This document shows, in pieces, positions 31,949-41,303 of a stretch of 64,000 nucleotides of DNA. This stretch comes from Streptosporangium lutulentum (GTDB taxonomy: Bacteria > Actinomycetota > Actinomycetes > Streptosporangiales > Streptosporangiaceae). A model generated the notes under the pieces. It did no database searches. It was not told where the DNA came from and worked only from the letters and a program-made list of their open reading frames with translations. Every line of letters starts with the position of its first letter. Within the stretch, counting starts at the first letter, position 1. Where the stretch lies: NCBI RefSeq assembly GCF_030811455.1, contig NZ_JAUSQU010000002.1, positions 1-64,000 on the forward strand, given 5' to 3'. The translations under genes were made by a program, and so were the position numbers.

Positions 31949-34636
31949 TCAACCATCCTTACCTTTCCGGTTGATGAGGTACCGCCACCACGAACGCTTC
32001 GACCGCATGGCGGCACGAGCCCCGTCAAGATTTAGCTGCGCTATTCGCGTGGTTGGATGGTCGGCGCCCAGCACCCGCTCACAGCCAGCCAGCGTCGCCT
32101 CATACAAGGTGATCGCCTCCGGCACCCGATTCGCCTGCTGATAGGCACTGGCGAGGTTGTTACGGCTGACCAAGGTGTCGGGGTGGTCAGCGCCTAGCAG
32201 CCGCTCACAGCCGGCCAGCGTTGTCTCGCGCAAGGTGATCGCCTCCGACACCCGACTCGCCTGCTGATAGGCACCGGCGAGATTACTGCGGCTGGCCAGA
32301 GTGTCGGGATGGTCAGCGCCCAGCACCCGCTCCCGATCGGCCAGCATCACCTCATACAAGGTGATCGCCTCCGACACCCGACCCGCCTGCTGATAGGCAC
32401 CGGCGAGGCTACTGCGGCTGATCAGAGTGTCGGGGTGGTTGGCACTCAGTACCCGCTCCCGATCGGCCAGCGTCGCCTCGAACAAGGTGATCGCCTCCGG
32501 CACCCGACCCGCCTGCTGATAGGCGAGGGCAAGATTGTTACGACTGTTCAGGGTGTCAAGGTGGTCGGCGCCCAGCACCCGATCCTGCTCGACCAGCGTT
32601 GTCTCGAACAAGGTGATCGCCTCCAACACCTCACCTGCCTTCTGATAGGCACCGGCGAGGCTACTGCGGCTGATCAGGGTGCCGGGGTGGTCGGCGCCCA
32701 GCACCCGCTCGCAGTCGGCCAGCGTCGCCTCGAACAAGGTGATCGCCTCCGACACTCGATCCGCCTGCTGATAGGCGAGGGCAAGATTGTTACGACTACT
32801 CAGGGTGTCAGGGTGGTCGGCGCCCAGCACCCGCTCCCGATCGGCCAGCGTCGCCTCGTGCAAGGTAATCGCCTCCAACACTCGACCCGCCTCCTGATAG
32901 GCGAAGGCGAGGTTGTTACGGCTGGTCAGGGTGCCGGGGTGGTCGGCGCCCAGCACCCGCTCGCAGTCGGCCAGCATCGCCAAATACAAGGTGATCGCCT
33001 CCGACACCCGACCTACTGCCCGATAGGCACCGGCGAGATTGTTACGGCTCATCAGAGTGCCGGGGTGGTCAGCGCCCAGCACCCGCTCCTGCGCAGCCAG
33101 TGTCACCTCGTACAAGGTGATCGCCTCCGACACCCGACCTGCTGCCCGATAGGCACCGGCGAGATTGTTACGGCTCATCAGAGTGCCGGGGTGGTCGGTG
33201 CCCAGCACCCGCTCACAGTCGACCTGTACCTGCTGCTGCAGGTCGATGGCACGGTCTAGATCGGCCAAGTCGGCCAGGTACTGGCCGCACCGGGAACGCA
33301 GGACGATCAGTTCGGGTGAGAGGGTGTCGGCGGTGGAGGCGAGGGCGTACAGCGCGTTGGTGTGCTCGTGCAGCATTTCCACCGCGGCGCGGGCGCCCCA
33401 GGTCTTCGCCCCATCGGGGATGGTGGTATTGAACACGTGCAGCAGGGTTGTGGCGTCGAGCACGAGGTCGGTCAGCCGACTCTCGTGCTGGGCGCGTTCG
33501 CGCAGCACTCGCTGAACCAGGCGGTGCATCAACACCGTCGAGCCGTCCTCGCTGAAGGTCACTAGCGAGGCATCGGCCAGCTGGGCCACGACCTCATCGA
33601 CCCGCGCCTCTTGTTGCTCGTGCGTTCCGACGTGCTCCTTATCAGTGGAACCGCGATCAACCACGGAGACCGGGGTGCCATATAGCAGGAGGCGGGAAAC
33701 ACCGGCTGGGGAGAGCACCGCGAGCCTTTCCAGCATCGCCCGAGCGCCGGGGACAGTGGTCGCGACCTGGGTGACCGACAACAAGATCGCCTGCGCCACC
33801 CCGGCCGGATAGGGGTCGTCGGGCAGCGGGCTCAGATATTCACCCAGCGGGAAGGCGCGCAGTGAGTGCAGGTAGGCGCGGTAGTCGAGTCGCTTCCAGG
33901 CGATCAGCGCGGCCGCCTGGGCCAGCGCCAGCGGCAGGTAGCCGACCTCTTCGGCCAGCTCATCAGCGCCAGCCGCGGCCTCACCACTCAACCCGGTGCG
34001 CTCGGTCAGGAAAGCGCGTGCTTGGTCGGGGGTGAACACCTCCACCTCCACCGGGGGGTAATGGCGGTGGAAGGCACGGTTGCGGGAGGTGATGACCACC
34101 CGGGTGGCTCCGGTGGCCGGACACCAACGCCGCACCACCTCCACCTGCGCGGCGTTGTCGAACACCACCAGACACGGCCGATCCGCCCCCGCCAGCCACG
34201 CCTTCGCCCGGCCCGCCGCCACCACAGCGTCATCGTCAGCGCTACGCACTCCCAGCCGGGCGGCCAGGGCGTCCAGACCAGCGAGGATCTGATCTTCGGT
34301 CTCGGCGGCGATCCAGGCCACCAGCGGCCACCCCGCCGCTTGACACGCCCACGCATACGAGGCCGCCAGCAGGGTCTTGCCCACGCCGGGGGTGCCGGTC
34401 AGCGCGCACACCACCGCCGCCCCCTGCTGCGCGACCTGCTCGTCCAGTTGCCGGACCAACTCCTCGCGTGGCTGAAATCCGCGGGGCTGCTGGGGGATGA
34501 CACCCTCGACGATCTGCGACTGCACGGCCGCGGCGGCCGGGGGGTGGTAGTGCTCGATGTAGGTGCCGACCTTGCCGAAGACCTTGTCGTGGAAGGTGCC
34601 GTGGATCTCGACGTGGTCACCGTCGTAGCCGCTCAT
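31949..34636 (-). CDS. NB-ARC-TPR STAND protein with N-terminal signalling-type motif
   Basis: 895 residues from ATG 34636 (GTG 34639 just before). Residues 1-25 hold the motif YDGDHVEIHGTFHDKVFGK, nearly identical to the C-terminus of the adjacent membrane protein. NB-ARC domain about 60-300: GTPGVGKT (P-loop), LVVFDNA (Walker B), RVVITSRN, GYLPLALAQAAALI. C-terminal to about 500 are nine near-identical 42-residue TPR units (for example SRNNLAGAYRAAGRVSEAIT). STAND proteins oligomerise on sensing a trigger. The shared motif suggests homotypic signalling to the membrane partner, as in NLR-linked amyloid motif pairs. Predicted immune or suicide sensor. Confidence 0.85.
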   Translation of the reverse strand: MSGYDGDHVEIHGTFHDKVFGKVGTYIEHYHPPAAAAVQSQIVEGVIPQQPRGFQPREELVRQLDEQVAQQGAAVVCALTGTPGVGKTLLAASYAWACQAAGWPLVAWIAAETEDQILAGLDALAARLGVRSADDDAVVAAGRAKAWLAGADRPCLVVFDNAAQVEVVRRWCPATGATRVVITSRNRAFHRHYPPVEVEVFTPDQARAFLTERTGLSGEAAAGADELAEEVGYLPLALAQAAALIAWKRLDYRAYLHSLRAFPLGEYLSPLPDDPYPAGVAQAILLSVTQVATTVPGARAMLERLAVLSPAGVSRLLLYGTPVSVVDRGSTDKEHVGTHEQQEARVDEVVAQLADASLVTFSEDGSTVLMHRLVQRVLRERAQHESRLTDLVLDATTLLHVFNTTIPDGAKTWGARAAVEMLHEHTNALYALASTADTLSPELIVLRSRCGQYLADLADLDRAIDLQQQVQVDCERVLGTDHPGTLMSRNNLAGAYRAAGRVSEAITLYEVTLAAQERVLGADHPGTLMSRNNLAGAYRAVGRVSEAITLYLAMLADCERVLGADHPGTLTSRNNLAFAYQEAGRVLEAITLHEATLADRERVLGADHPDTLSSRNNLALAYQQADRVSEAITLFEATLADCERVLGADHPGTLISRSSLAGAYQKAGEVLEAITLFETTLVEQDRVLGADHLDTLNSRNNLALAYQQAGRVPEAITLFEATLADRERVLSANHPDTLISRSSLAGAYQQAGRVSEAITLYEVMLADRERVLGADHPDTLASRSNLAGAYQQASRVSEAITLRETTLAGCERLLGADHPDTLVSRNNLASAYQQANRVPEAITLYEATLAGCERVLGADHPTTRIAQLNLDGARAAMRSKRSWWRYLINRKGKDG

Positions 34637-34641
34637 CACGG

Positions 34642-35019
34642 CTACGCCGACGGAGGGGTGTGCTGAGTGCCCTTGCCCTGGACCGGCCCGTGGAAGGTGC
34701 CGTGGATCTCCACATGATCCCCGCCGTAGGACCGCCCCGCCGCCGGCATCGGCTGCGGCGGGTCCGCTGTCGGCCGCGGCGCCCCGGCCAACTCCGCAGC
34801 CACGACCTCAGGAGCAGCGCCAACCGGCGGCCGCTTCAGCCCATACAAGGCCACCCCCAGCCCGGCCAAGCCGGTGATCGCGGCGATCACACTGGCCAGC
34901 CGATCGCCTTCTTCCAGCCCTACCCCGACAACGTAACCACCCAGACCCGCGGCCACCGCGATCAAAATCCCGCCTGCCCACACCAGCGACCGTCTCGTCA
35001 TAGAAGAATCATCAACCAC
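34642..35019 (-). CDS. membrane protein carrying the same motif as the adjacent STAND protein
   Basis: 125 residues from GTG 35019 (ATG 35001 is an alternative; neither has a good ribosome site). Two hydrophobic segments (SLVWAGGILIAVAAGLGGYV; LASVIAAITGLAGLGVALYG), then a proline/alanine linker. The C-terminal motif is YGGDHVEIHGTFHGPVQGKG. The NB-ARC gene begins 2-5 bp after the stop and opens with the matching motif. This is the layout of effector/NLR pairs joined by amyloid signalling motifs. The membrane part would be the effector (pore or membrane disruption), which is inference. Confidence 0.7.
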   Translation of the reverse strand: MVDDSSMTRRSLVWAGGILIAVAAGLGGYVVGVGLEEGDRLASVIAAITGLAGLGVALYGLKRPPVGAAPEVVAAELAGAPRPTADPPQPMPAAGRSYGGDHVEIHGTFHGPVQGKGTQHTPPSA

Positions 35020-35289
35020 ACCAAAAGATCACGAAAGTTGATCAGTCGAACACGTACCTATCGCCGCCTTCGGCGTTACCCCAAGCCCTGCCCCGCCCTC
35101 TCGGCGAGCGTCACCAACGCCGCTCCGGTGGCGAGCGCCGAAGACGTTCGCCGTCGATCGCGGCGTTGGCTTAAAAAGAATCTTGTTTTCGATTTCCCGA
35201 TCATGCTGTCCGATGGCCACTTATCGAGCAGAAGGCCCTCACCGGTGTGGGTCTGCCCTGTAGGAAGTGATCCGGAAGGAAACGATGAG

Positions 35290-35526
35290 ATGGATCCCCT
35301 CACCATCACGGTGCTGGTGACAACCACACTGAGCACGTTCGCCGCCCTCTGCGGCATATGGCTAAGGGGACGCGTACGACGGCAGCGATCCCGGGAAGAC
35401 TCTCGACGCGACCATCTGCGCCACCTACCGCCGGGCAGCCGCGTTATCGATTTGGGAGGGCGCGGGATAGTGATCGAGGTCGGCGCCCCGGCCAGTCGGA
35501 GAGCTCAACGTGATGACCGTCCATGA
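35290..35526 (+). CDS. single-pass membrane protein, first gene of sigma cassette B
   Basis: 78 residues from ATG 35290 (ATG 35285 is out of frame), with GGAAGGAA upstream. Membrane helix ITVLVTTTLSTFAALCGIWL, basic stretch RGRVRRQRSREDSRRDHLRH, then LPPGSRVIDLGGRGIVIEVG. The stop overlaps the sigma start (ATGA). It matches the cassette A protein at 25274-25516 in size, topology and position. Confidence 0.65.
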   Translation: MDPLTITVLVTTTLSTFAALCGIWLRGRVRRQRSREDSRRDHLRHLPPGSRVIDLGGRGIVIEVGAPASRRAQRDDRP

Positions 35527-36119
35527 CAGACCTTCCCTCCCCTTCCGAACGGCCCGCTGGCGTGGCCACCGATGGACTGCAGGCTGGCGGCCTCGAGGAG
35601 ACACGGGCCGCCTACCTGGACTTCTACGATCGCGAATACCTGGCAGTCATTAAGTTCCTGAGGAACTACGGGGCGAACATGCATGATGCTCAAGACGCCA
35701 CTCAAGAGGCATTCCTCGAAGCCTGGGAACTAACGAGACGGCCCGGATACTGGGCGTCCATTCAAAACCCGCGAGGCTGGATCCGTAAGGTCGCGCTCAA
35801 CCTGCTCCGACGGCCTCCAGGACTACGGCGGAAGCCTTTGGCACAACCGGTCTCTGAGATCCCCGAAACCCCTCACCCTGGCCTCGATCACGGTGAACTT
35901 ATCGCTCAGCACCTGGCGGTGTTGGCAGCGCTGCACTCTCTGGACCAAGAATGCCGCAGCGTCATGGCGTTCCATCTGGATGGATTCTCCGCAGTCGCTA
36001 TCGCAGCCCAACTGAACATGACCGATCAACAAGTTCGCGATCGAGTAAAGAAAGGGCGTAAGGCACTAAAACGCAGGCTCGCCGAGCACCGGGAGTTAGA
36101 GGAAAGAGACAACCGATGA
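35523..36119 (+). CDS. ECF-type RNA polymerase sigma factor (sigma cassette B)
   Basis: 198 residues. Region 2: YLDFYDREYLAVIKFLRNYG, AQDATQEAFLEAWELTRRPG, NPRGWIRKVALNLLRRPPG. Region 4: LAALHSLDQECRSVMAFHLD, AVAIAAQLNMTDQQVRDRVK. It overlaps both flanking genes by 4 nt. Divergent in sequence from the cassette A sigma, so it probably reads a different promoter. A target promoter upstream of 35290 is possible but none is obvious. Confidence 0.9.
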   Translation: MTDLPSPSERPAGVATDGLQAGGLEETRAAYLDFYDREYLAVIKFLRNYGANMHDAQDATQEAFLEAWELTRRPGYWASIQNPRGWIRKVALNLLRRPPGLRRKPLAQPVSEIPETPHPGLDHGELIAQHLAVLAALHSLDQECRSVMAFHLDGFSAVAIAAQLNMTDQQVRDRVKKGRKALKRRLAEHRELEERDNR

Positions 36120-36931
36120 CCAGGCACTCCGACGTCCCGCGTGACGAACTCACTGATGAGGAGTTGAACGTCCTCCTGGACGCCACCCAGGCGGCGCTGG
36201 GCGAACAGGTACGCCGTACGGCTGATCCCACCATTGCCTTGGTCGCGATCATGACCGCTGACGGTGGAAATGCCATCGCCGACTCCGTTCACGGCCTTTG
36301 CGGAAAGTACGATTTGGATCGTGCGCGGATGGTCGCGGTTCTGATGACACGTATCCAGGTCAGAGCTCTCAGTAGTGCCTTGGATGCCTCAGAACGTTCC
36401 GACTCAGGTCATCATTTCCAGACGCGCGAGGTCGTCCGCACCCTCGCCTACGGTCTCGACGCCGCTTACACCTTGGCCGACACCTATGCTCTGCACATCA
36501 GCACTGCCATCTCGCGCTCGATAGACACCGGCACTGTGTTCAAGGCCGAACCCGCCGGCGGCCTAGGACATGCCATCGGTGCCGCACACATCCTTTCCCA
36601 TGCTCTCGCGCGTGCCCGAGATCTGGTCCGTGACATTGACGAAGTCCTCAGCGGCCGAGTCGAAGTCATCGACCTGGCCACCGCTATCAATAATGCGCAC
36701 TTGATCACCAGCGAATTGGATGCCATAGAACTTGATGTCTCCGACACCGATCTATCCCACCTGGATCTCACAGACCTGGACACGCTTACCGGCGTTCTTT
36801 GGACCGACGACACCATTTGGCCACCTGGCCTAGAAGATAAGATCCGCAGCAGCTCAAAAGAGGTCCAAACCGGGACCTACCAGGTCTGCCGCGGCAACGA
36901 ACGCGATCCCGTCTCCCTGGTACCTGCGTAA
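36116..36931 (+). CDS. WPP-tail protein (sigma cassette B)
   Basis: 271 residues. Helical body (LNVLLDATQAALGEQVRRTA; LDRARMVAVLMTRIQVRALS; HILSHALARARDLVRDIDEV), then a short run of leucine/aspartate repeats (LDVSDTDLSHLDLTDLDTLT). The C-terminus is GVLW...TIWPPGLEDKI...SKEV...GTYQVCRG. The tail matches that of 23662-24699. The repetitive region is much shorter than in cassette A. Likely functional partner of the sigma factor; mechanism unknown. Confidence 0.65.
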   Translation: MTRHSDVPRDELTDEELNVLLDATQAALGEQVRRTADPTIALVAIMTADGGNAIADSVHGLCGKYDLDRARMVAVLMTRIQVRALSSALDASERSDSGHHFQTREVVRTLAYGLDAAYTLADTYALHISTAISRSIDTGTVFKAEPAGGLGHAIGAAHILSHALARARDLVRDIDEVLSGRVEVIDLATAINNAHLITSELDAIELDVSDTDLSHLDLTDLDTLTGVLWTDDTIWPPGLEDKIRSSSKEVQTGTYQVCRGNERDPVSLVPA

Positions 36932-36998
36932 ATCACTACACCGAGGTGACAGATAATCAGTTAGCGGACTGGTGGATCAATGGAAGCGAGCTCAGGTA

Positions 36999-37235
36999 AT
37001 GGAACGCACCTTCACCGCCGAGCGCGCCGCCCACGCCCGCGCGGTCGCCGAAGCCAACGACCGCCACATCGGCCGCGCCATCGCCCACCCGGCTGAAAAG
37101 ATCGAATACGCCCTTCTACTCAAAGCTCAAGGCGAATCCCTCGGCCAGATCACGGCCAAGACCGCCATCCCCAAAACCTCTCTGCACCGCTACCTGGCCA
37201 GTGGCGAGGCTCCCCCAAGCGAGGTGGCATTGTGA
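36999..37235 (+). CDS. small HTH protein coupled to the NACHT gene
   Basis: 78 residues from ATG 36999 (an in-frame GTG at 36972 is possible). A helical N-terminus (MERTFTAERAAHARAVAEAN) is followed by ALLLKAQGESLGQITAKTAI and PKTSLHRYLASGE, which reads as a resolvase-like helix-turn-helix. The stop overlaps the NACHT start as GTGA. Could regulate the operon or license the NTPase. Confidence 0.6.
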   Translation: MERTFTAERAAHARAVAEANDRHIGRAIAHPAEKIEYALLLKAQGESLGQITAKTAIPKTSLHRYLASGEAPPSEVAL

Positions 37236-40200
37236 AAGGGGAGTCGCACGCTGTTCCTTCGACTGCCACTGCTCAGCCCGGCCCTCTGGGTGGTGCCAAC
37301 AACGAGTTGGGCGCAGAGCTGCGGGCCGACCTTGCCGCGTTCGTGGCCAGTTTCGGGTTGCGTGGCATCGAGGTCCGACTTGGCGACGATGAGCGGGCAC
37401 GGGGTATTCCAGTGGTAGTGCGCTGCGAAGTAGACGAGGCAGTGGACGACCTTGAGGTTCGATTCGTCGGCGGTCATCGCGTCCTGGTGCAGGTGAAGCG
37501 GCACCTGGATTTTGACCTGCGCCCCGGCTATCCGCTGACGAAGGTCATCGATCAATGGGTTGACCAATGTTCGACTTCGGCAACGGACAAAACCCCGTTG
37601 GTCGCCGTGGTCCAATCAGCGTCAACATCTGTGCGGCACCTCGCCGACGCGCTCGATCGGCGTCGTGACCCGTATGCCGGCGCGCTCACTCTCAGACAGG
37701 AGTCAGTACTCAAGGAACTTTCAGCCGCACTCATCCAACGGGGACCGGGTGTAGTCGATGAGGTGCTTGAGCGCGCATCCATCGCGATTATCGACGTGTC
37801 AGCGGGCCGGGGCGATGCGGTTCCCATCGGCCTGTTAGACGGCATCGTGGTAGCGGTCGGGCAAGGGCCAACCGCCTTTGATGCATTGGCAGGTGCTTAC
37901 CGTAGGCGTGCCGCCCGCCGCACTGGTCTCGATCTTGACGGGTGGATTGAGGTACTTCGCAAAGCTCAGCTCGATGTGGTCGCGGACGCCGACGGATGCA
38001 GGTCAGCCAGGCGAGCGGCCGAGCAGGCGGCTCTGTCTCGCCACCGTCACCGCCTGATCGCGGAAGGGCAGACGGTGAATCTGCTAACGCTGGGGACGGC
38101 GCTGCCGCCGATTCCCGCGGTACCGCTGACCAGAGTCACCAACGATCCAACCGACGCCGATGGCTCACAACAGAGTACGGAGCTGGATCAAGTGCTGCGC
38201 CGCCACGGCAGGGTGCTGCTGCTGGGGCAACCGGGCGCGGGCAAATCCACCATGTTGCGCCGACTCACCGCGCGGGAGGCCGAACGCGGCTGGTCGACGC
38301 CGGTTTTTGTCGATCTTCGGGCATTGCTCGCCCCCACCAGCTGTGGGCGCCCACTGCGTCTGGACGGCAGCATCGACCCGCTCGACACTTTGGTTGAGCT
38401 GGCGACGGCTGCTACTCCGCTTAAGGACCGTGACCTGTTGGCCGGCGCCGTTCGCCGTGCCGCCGAGGAGGGTTCGCTGCTGGTCTGCCTGGACTCATTG
38501 GATGAGACCCGCGATCACCGCCCCATGGTTGTGTCGTGGCTGCGCCGCCTGCTTGAACGCCTCGATGCCGGCTGTGATCTTGTCCTAGCCACCCGCGCCA
38601 GCGCCTACGCGCAAGCAGCCACGCTGGGCTGGCAACAGCGGTGGGTTGCTCCTCCTGAGCAGATCGAGCCCGTGGTCGTGGAAGTGCTGGAGGCCTTCGC
38701 CCGTTGGTATAGACGAGACAGAGACTGGGTACAGACGCGGTTACGGTGGGTCCTCGACAGAGCAGCGCAGGTCCCTAGGCTGGCTGAAACGCCGCTGCTG
38801 TTGACCGCGTTGGCGATCGACGCCGCCGAGCGCGACTCCTTGGATGAGGTCACCGGACCGGCGCATCTCCTGGAGCGGACCACTGGATGGGTGGCATCTA
38901 ACTGGGAGAGCCGCAGTGACCGTATTGGTGCTGAGCTGCCTCCGGGCTTGCCTGCCCTCCAGGTCGCCGATGCCCTGCGCACCGCCCTTGGCCTGCTTGC
39001 CTGGACAGTGGTCAGTCACGCTGAGTCTCCCAGAGCTGAAGCGATCCAAGCTGAACTAACCGCCGGGTACATGACCGAGCACGGTCTCGCGCCTGGGGTC
39101 GCCCGAGTTCTCGCCAAGGCGGCGGTGCATTTCTGGGATGAGGCGGGCATCGTCGTACTGGATCGCTACGGGTGCCTGTCCAGCTTGGCGCGGCCCGTCG
39201 TCGAGGTGGCCGCGGCCCGGTATGTTGCCGGGTTATCTTCGACTGACCGGACAATCGCCATCACTCACCTCGCCGCTGAGTCGACGACGTTCGAGGTATT
39301 GAGCCTGCTTGCCTCGCTTGACGGATCCGCCGCCGATGAAGTTGTCGACGTGGCTGTCGACCGTACGGATCGAGACTTGCTCATCGCCGTGGCGTCGGGC
39401 CTCCAGAGCAGCGCAGAAGTCTCACCAGCCGCTGTCGGGCGCCTGGTCGATGCGCTCGGCGCCCTCCCGGCCTCCGGAGAGGCTGATCAGGCGACGATCG
39501 TCCGATACCTGGTCGACCTACCCGCACCGCCAACCGAGCGGAACCGGATCCTGGCCGTCATCAAGGCCAAACTGCCTGCCACGACGGCTTTCGTGTGGCA
39601 GGCCCTTCTCCAACAGCGATGGGGTGACCCGACGGCGGAGGCGACGTGCCGGGCCGCGACATTGGCCGGCTTACCGCCGACGCCACCGCCACCGCCACAT
39701 CTCACCCGAACTCAAGCGATGCTGTTTCCGAACGAGACGGCCGGCGCGTTCGGCGAGGTCATACTGGCGACGACCGGCTGGCTCCGCGCCGGAGAAGAGG
39801 ACATGGCCGAACACATCCGGCAGGTCGCCTACCATTTCTGCCCGTCGAAGTCTTGGAAGGCGGTACGGCATGAACTGGGTCAACGTGGGTTCCGCAACGA
39901 CCCACCGACAGAACAGCGCGAACACCCAGAGAAAACGGTAGGCCTGAGCAGAAAGATATTTGAAACCACCTTTGGATGGCTGCTGGAACACCTGGCCCAG
40001 CAAGACCAGCCGCACCATCTTCGGGTAGTGGAACGGCGTCGGCTCGAACACCTCAGCCGCCTCATCGAGGGCCTGGCCATCAGTCGACTTGAGACCGGCG
40101 TGTTTGAAGTCGCCGTCCAACAGCACCAAGACGATGTCATCGCTGTGGTGGAGGTTTTCCTCAGTCAGGGAGGTTTCGATCGAAGCATGATCGCGGCCGA

Positions 40201-40849
40201 AGCGGCGTCGTTCCTCGCCGAGTTTCGCGACGACAGATACGCCTGGCTGTACCTGGCCTACGATCCACCTAAATGCAGGTTCAGCTGGAACGACGACATC
40301 TCCGAAGTGATCGCACCGACAGCCCGGCTATTCGGCAAAAGCTACTGGCTGGCCTACCTCGCCTTCACCGTCCTAGTCCAGGTATTGGATTCGGATCAGC
40401 CCGCAGCCGCCGCTGCGGCCGCCGCCCAGGCCGAAGCGAGGATCCCCGCACGCCAACAACGGTTTGCTGCCCTCACCGCGCTCTACATGAACCCCACTCG
40501 ATACATCCCCCGTTGGCGGCATACTGCCGACCCCATACTCGTGGCCACAGTGATGGAACGCGCCAGCGCTGACGCCGACCGCCTCGCCCTCCTAGTCGAA
40601 GGACTCGGTCATCCCAACGCGCTCGTACGCGACAAAGCAGCTGACCAGATAACCACCACTGATGCTGCCAACCCGGCCGTCGCAGAAGCGCTTCACCACG
40701 CGCTGGACCTACCCGACCAGGGCACCTGTCGCTACTGCGGCGAGTCATTCATCAACCGAAGTTCGAATTGCGGCAACTGTGGTCTGTCGCTCCCCAACCC
40801 TCGTTCGAAGATCGACGGACTGCTGTCTCCGCGGCTTGAGGAAGCGTGA
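37232..40849 (+). CDS. STAND NTPase: N-terminal PD-(D/E)xK-like nuclease, NACHT-type ATPase, C-terminal zinc ribbon
   Basis: 1205 residues. Residues about 25-110 include DDLEVRFVGGHRVLVQVKRH, resembling the D...QxK core of Mrr-like nucleases. Walker A RVLLLGQPGAGKSTMLRRLT at about 327-346; Walker B SLLVCLDSLDET at about 412. A long helical sensor region follows. The C-terminus has a zinc ribbon (CRYCGESF...CGNCGLSLPNP, about 1165-1190). Nuclease-NACHT proteins are recognised antiphage sensors: binding of a phage component triggers DNA cleavage. GTG 37232 overlaps the upstream HTH gene. The exact effector call is by motif only. Confidence 0.75.
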   Translation: MKGESHAVPSTATAQPGPLGGANNELGAELRADLAAFVASFGLRGIEVRLGDDERARGIPVVVRCEVDEAVDDLEVRFVGGHRVLVQVKRHLDFDLRPGYPLTKVIDQWVDQCSTSATDKTPLVAVVQSASTSVRHLADALDRRRDPYAGALTLRQESVLKELSAALIQRGPGVVDEVLERASIAIIDVSAGRGDAVPIGLLDGIVVAVGQGPTAFDALAGAYRRRAARRTGLDLDGWIEVLRKAQLDVVADADGCRSARRAAEQAALSRHRHRLIAEGQTVNLLTLGTALPPIPAVPLTRVTNDPTDADGSQQSTELDQVLRRHGRVLLLGQPGAGKSTMLRRLTAREAERGWSTPVFVDLRALLAPTSCGRPLRLDGSIDPLDTLVELATAATPLKDRDLLAGAVRRAAEEGSLLVCLDSLDETRDHRPMVVSWLRRLLERLDAGCDLVLATRASAYAQAATLGWQQRWVAPPEQIEPVVVEVLEAFARWYRRDRDWVQTRLRWVLDRAAQVPRLAETPLLLTALAIDAAERDSLDEVTGPAHLLERTTGWVASNWESRSDRIGAELPPGLPALQVADALRTALGLLAWTVVSHAESPRAEAIQAELTAGYMTEHGLAPGVARVLAKAAVHFWDEAGIVVLDRYGCLSSLARPVVEVAAARYVAGLSSTDRTIAITHLAAESTTFEVLSLLASLDGSAADEVVDVAVDRTDRDLLIAVASGLQSSAEVSPAAVGRLVDALGALPASGEADQATIVRYLVDLPAPPTERNRILAVIKAKLPATTAFVWQALLQQRWGDPTAEATCRAATLAGLPPTPPPPPHLTRTQAMLFPNETAGAFGEVILATTGWLRAGEEDMAEHIRQVAYHFCPSKSWKAVRHELGQRGFRNDPPTEQREHPEKTVGLSRKIFETTFGWLLEHLAQQDQPHHLRVVERRRLEHLSRLIEGLAISRLETGVFEVAVQQHQDDVIAVVEVFLSQGGFDRSMIAAEAASFLAEFRDDRYAWLYLAYDPPKCRFSWNDDISEVIAPTARLFGKSYWLAYLAFTVLVQVLDSDQPAAAAAAAAQAEARIPARQQRFAALTALYMNPTRYIPRWRHTADPILVATVMERASADADRLALLVEGLGHPNALVRDKAADQITTTDAANPAVAEALHHALDLPDQGTCRYCGESFINRSSNCGNCGLSLPNPRSKIDGLLSPRLEEA

Positions 40850-41303
40850 TCGACAAAGGAGAAAGGAAACCGAAACAGAACCCCAGGAGGAAACCCGCCG
40901 GAGTGAGTGGGCAACAGCATGAACGGGGCTTAGATCTTGGGACTGCGAGAGAGCAGCCAGGGAACAACACTGTAGATGCATGGTGAACGCGGCAATCGCC
41001 GCGACTGCGGCCTCCAGGTCAGCGGTGGCTGGCCAGATCGGCACCACGTTATCGACGCTGCCGTGGACGGTTGCGGTCAGCTCCAGCCACCTCTTCTTAT
41101 CCGGGGAGTTTTTCCGGGGTTAGCTCCGGGCCCAGAGCAGCGTTATCCGGGAGGTCGTAGCGGAACTCCCCGGATAATGACAGTTATCCGGGGAGCCCTG
41201 CGAACCGGCGCGAAGACCCCCGGAGCGCGGCGCGAACCAGGAGCTCCACGGGAACGCGGGAGAGCGGGCAACCGGCCCGCGACTCGGTCGTCTCACAGGC
41301 GCC
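40850..41303. repeat. gene-free region with palindrome cluster A (41097-41195)
   Basis: TTATCCGGGGAG occurs at 41097-41108 and 41184-41195, TTATCCGGGAGG at 41143-41154, and the inverted CTCCCCGGATAA at 41166-41177. The last two 12-mers form a perfect palindrome around TGACAG. The core GGATAATGA..GTTATCC is shared with cluster B (43752-43851), but the outer arms differ. No gene supported in this interval. Confidence 0.65.

Noticed and set aside
32309-33259. Open frame with repeated units antisense to the TPR region
   Set aside because: It mirrors the 126-bp TPR repeats; only the minus strand gives a recognisable domain chain.
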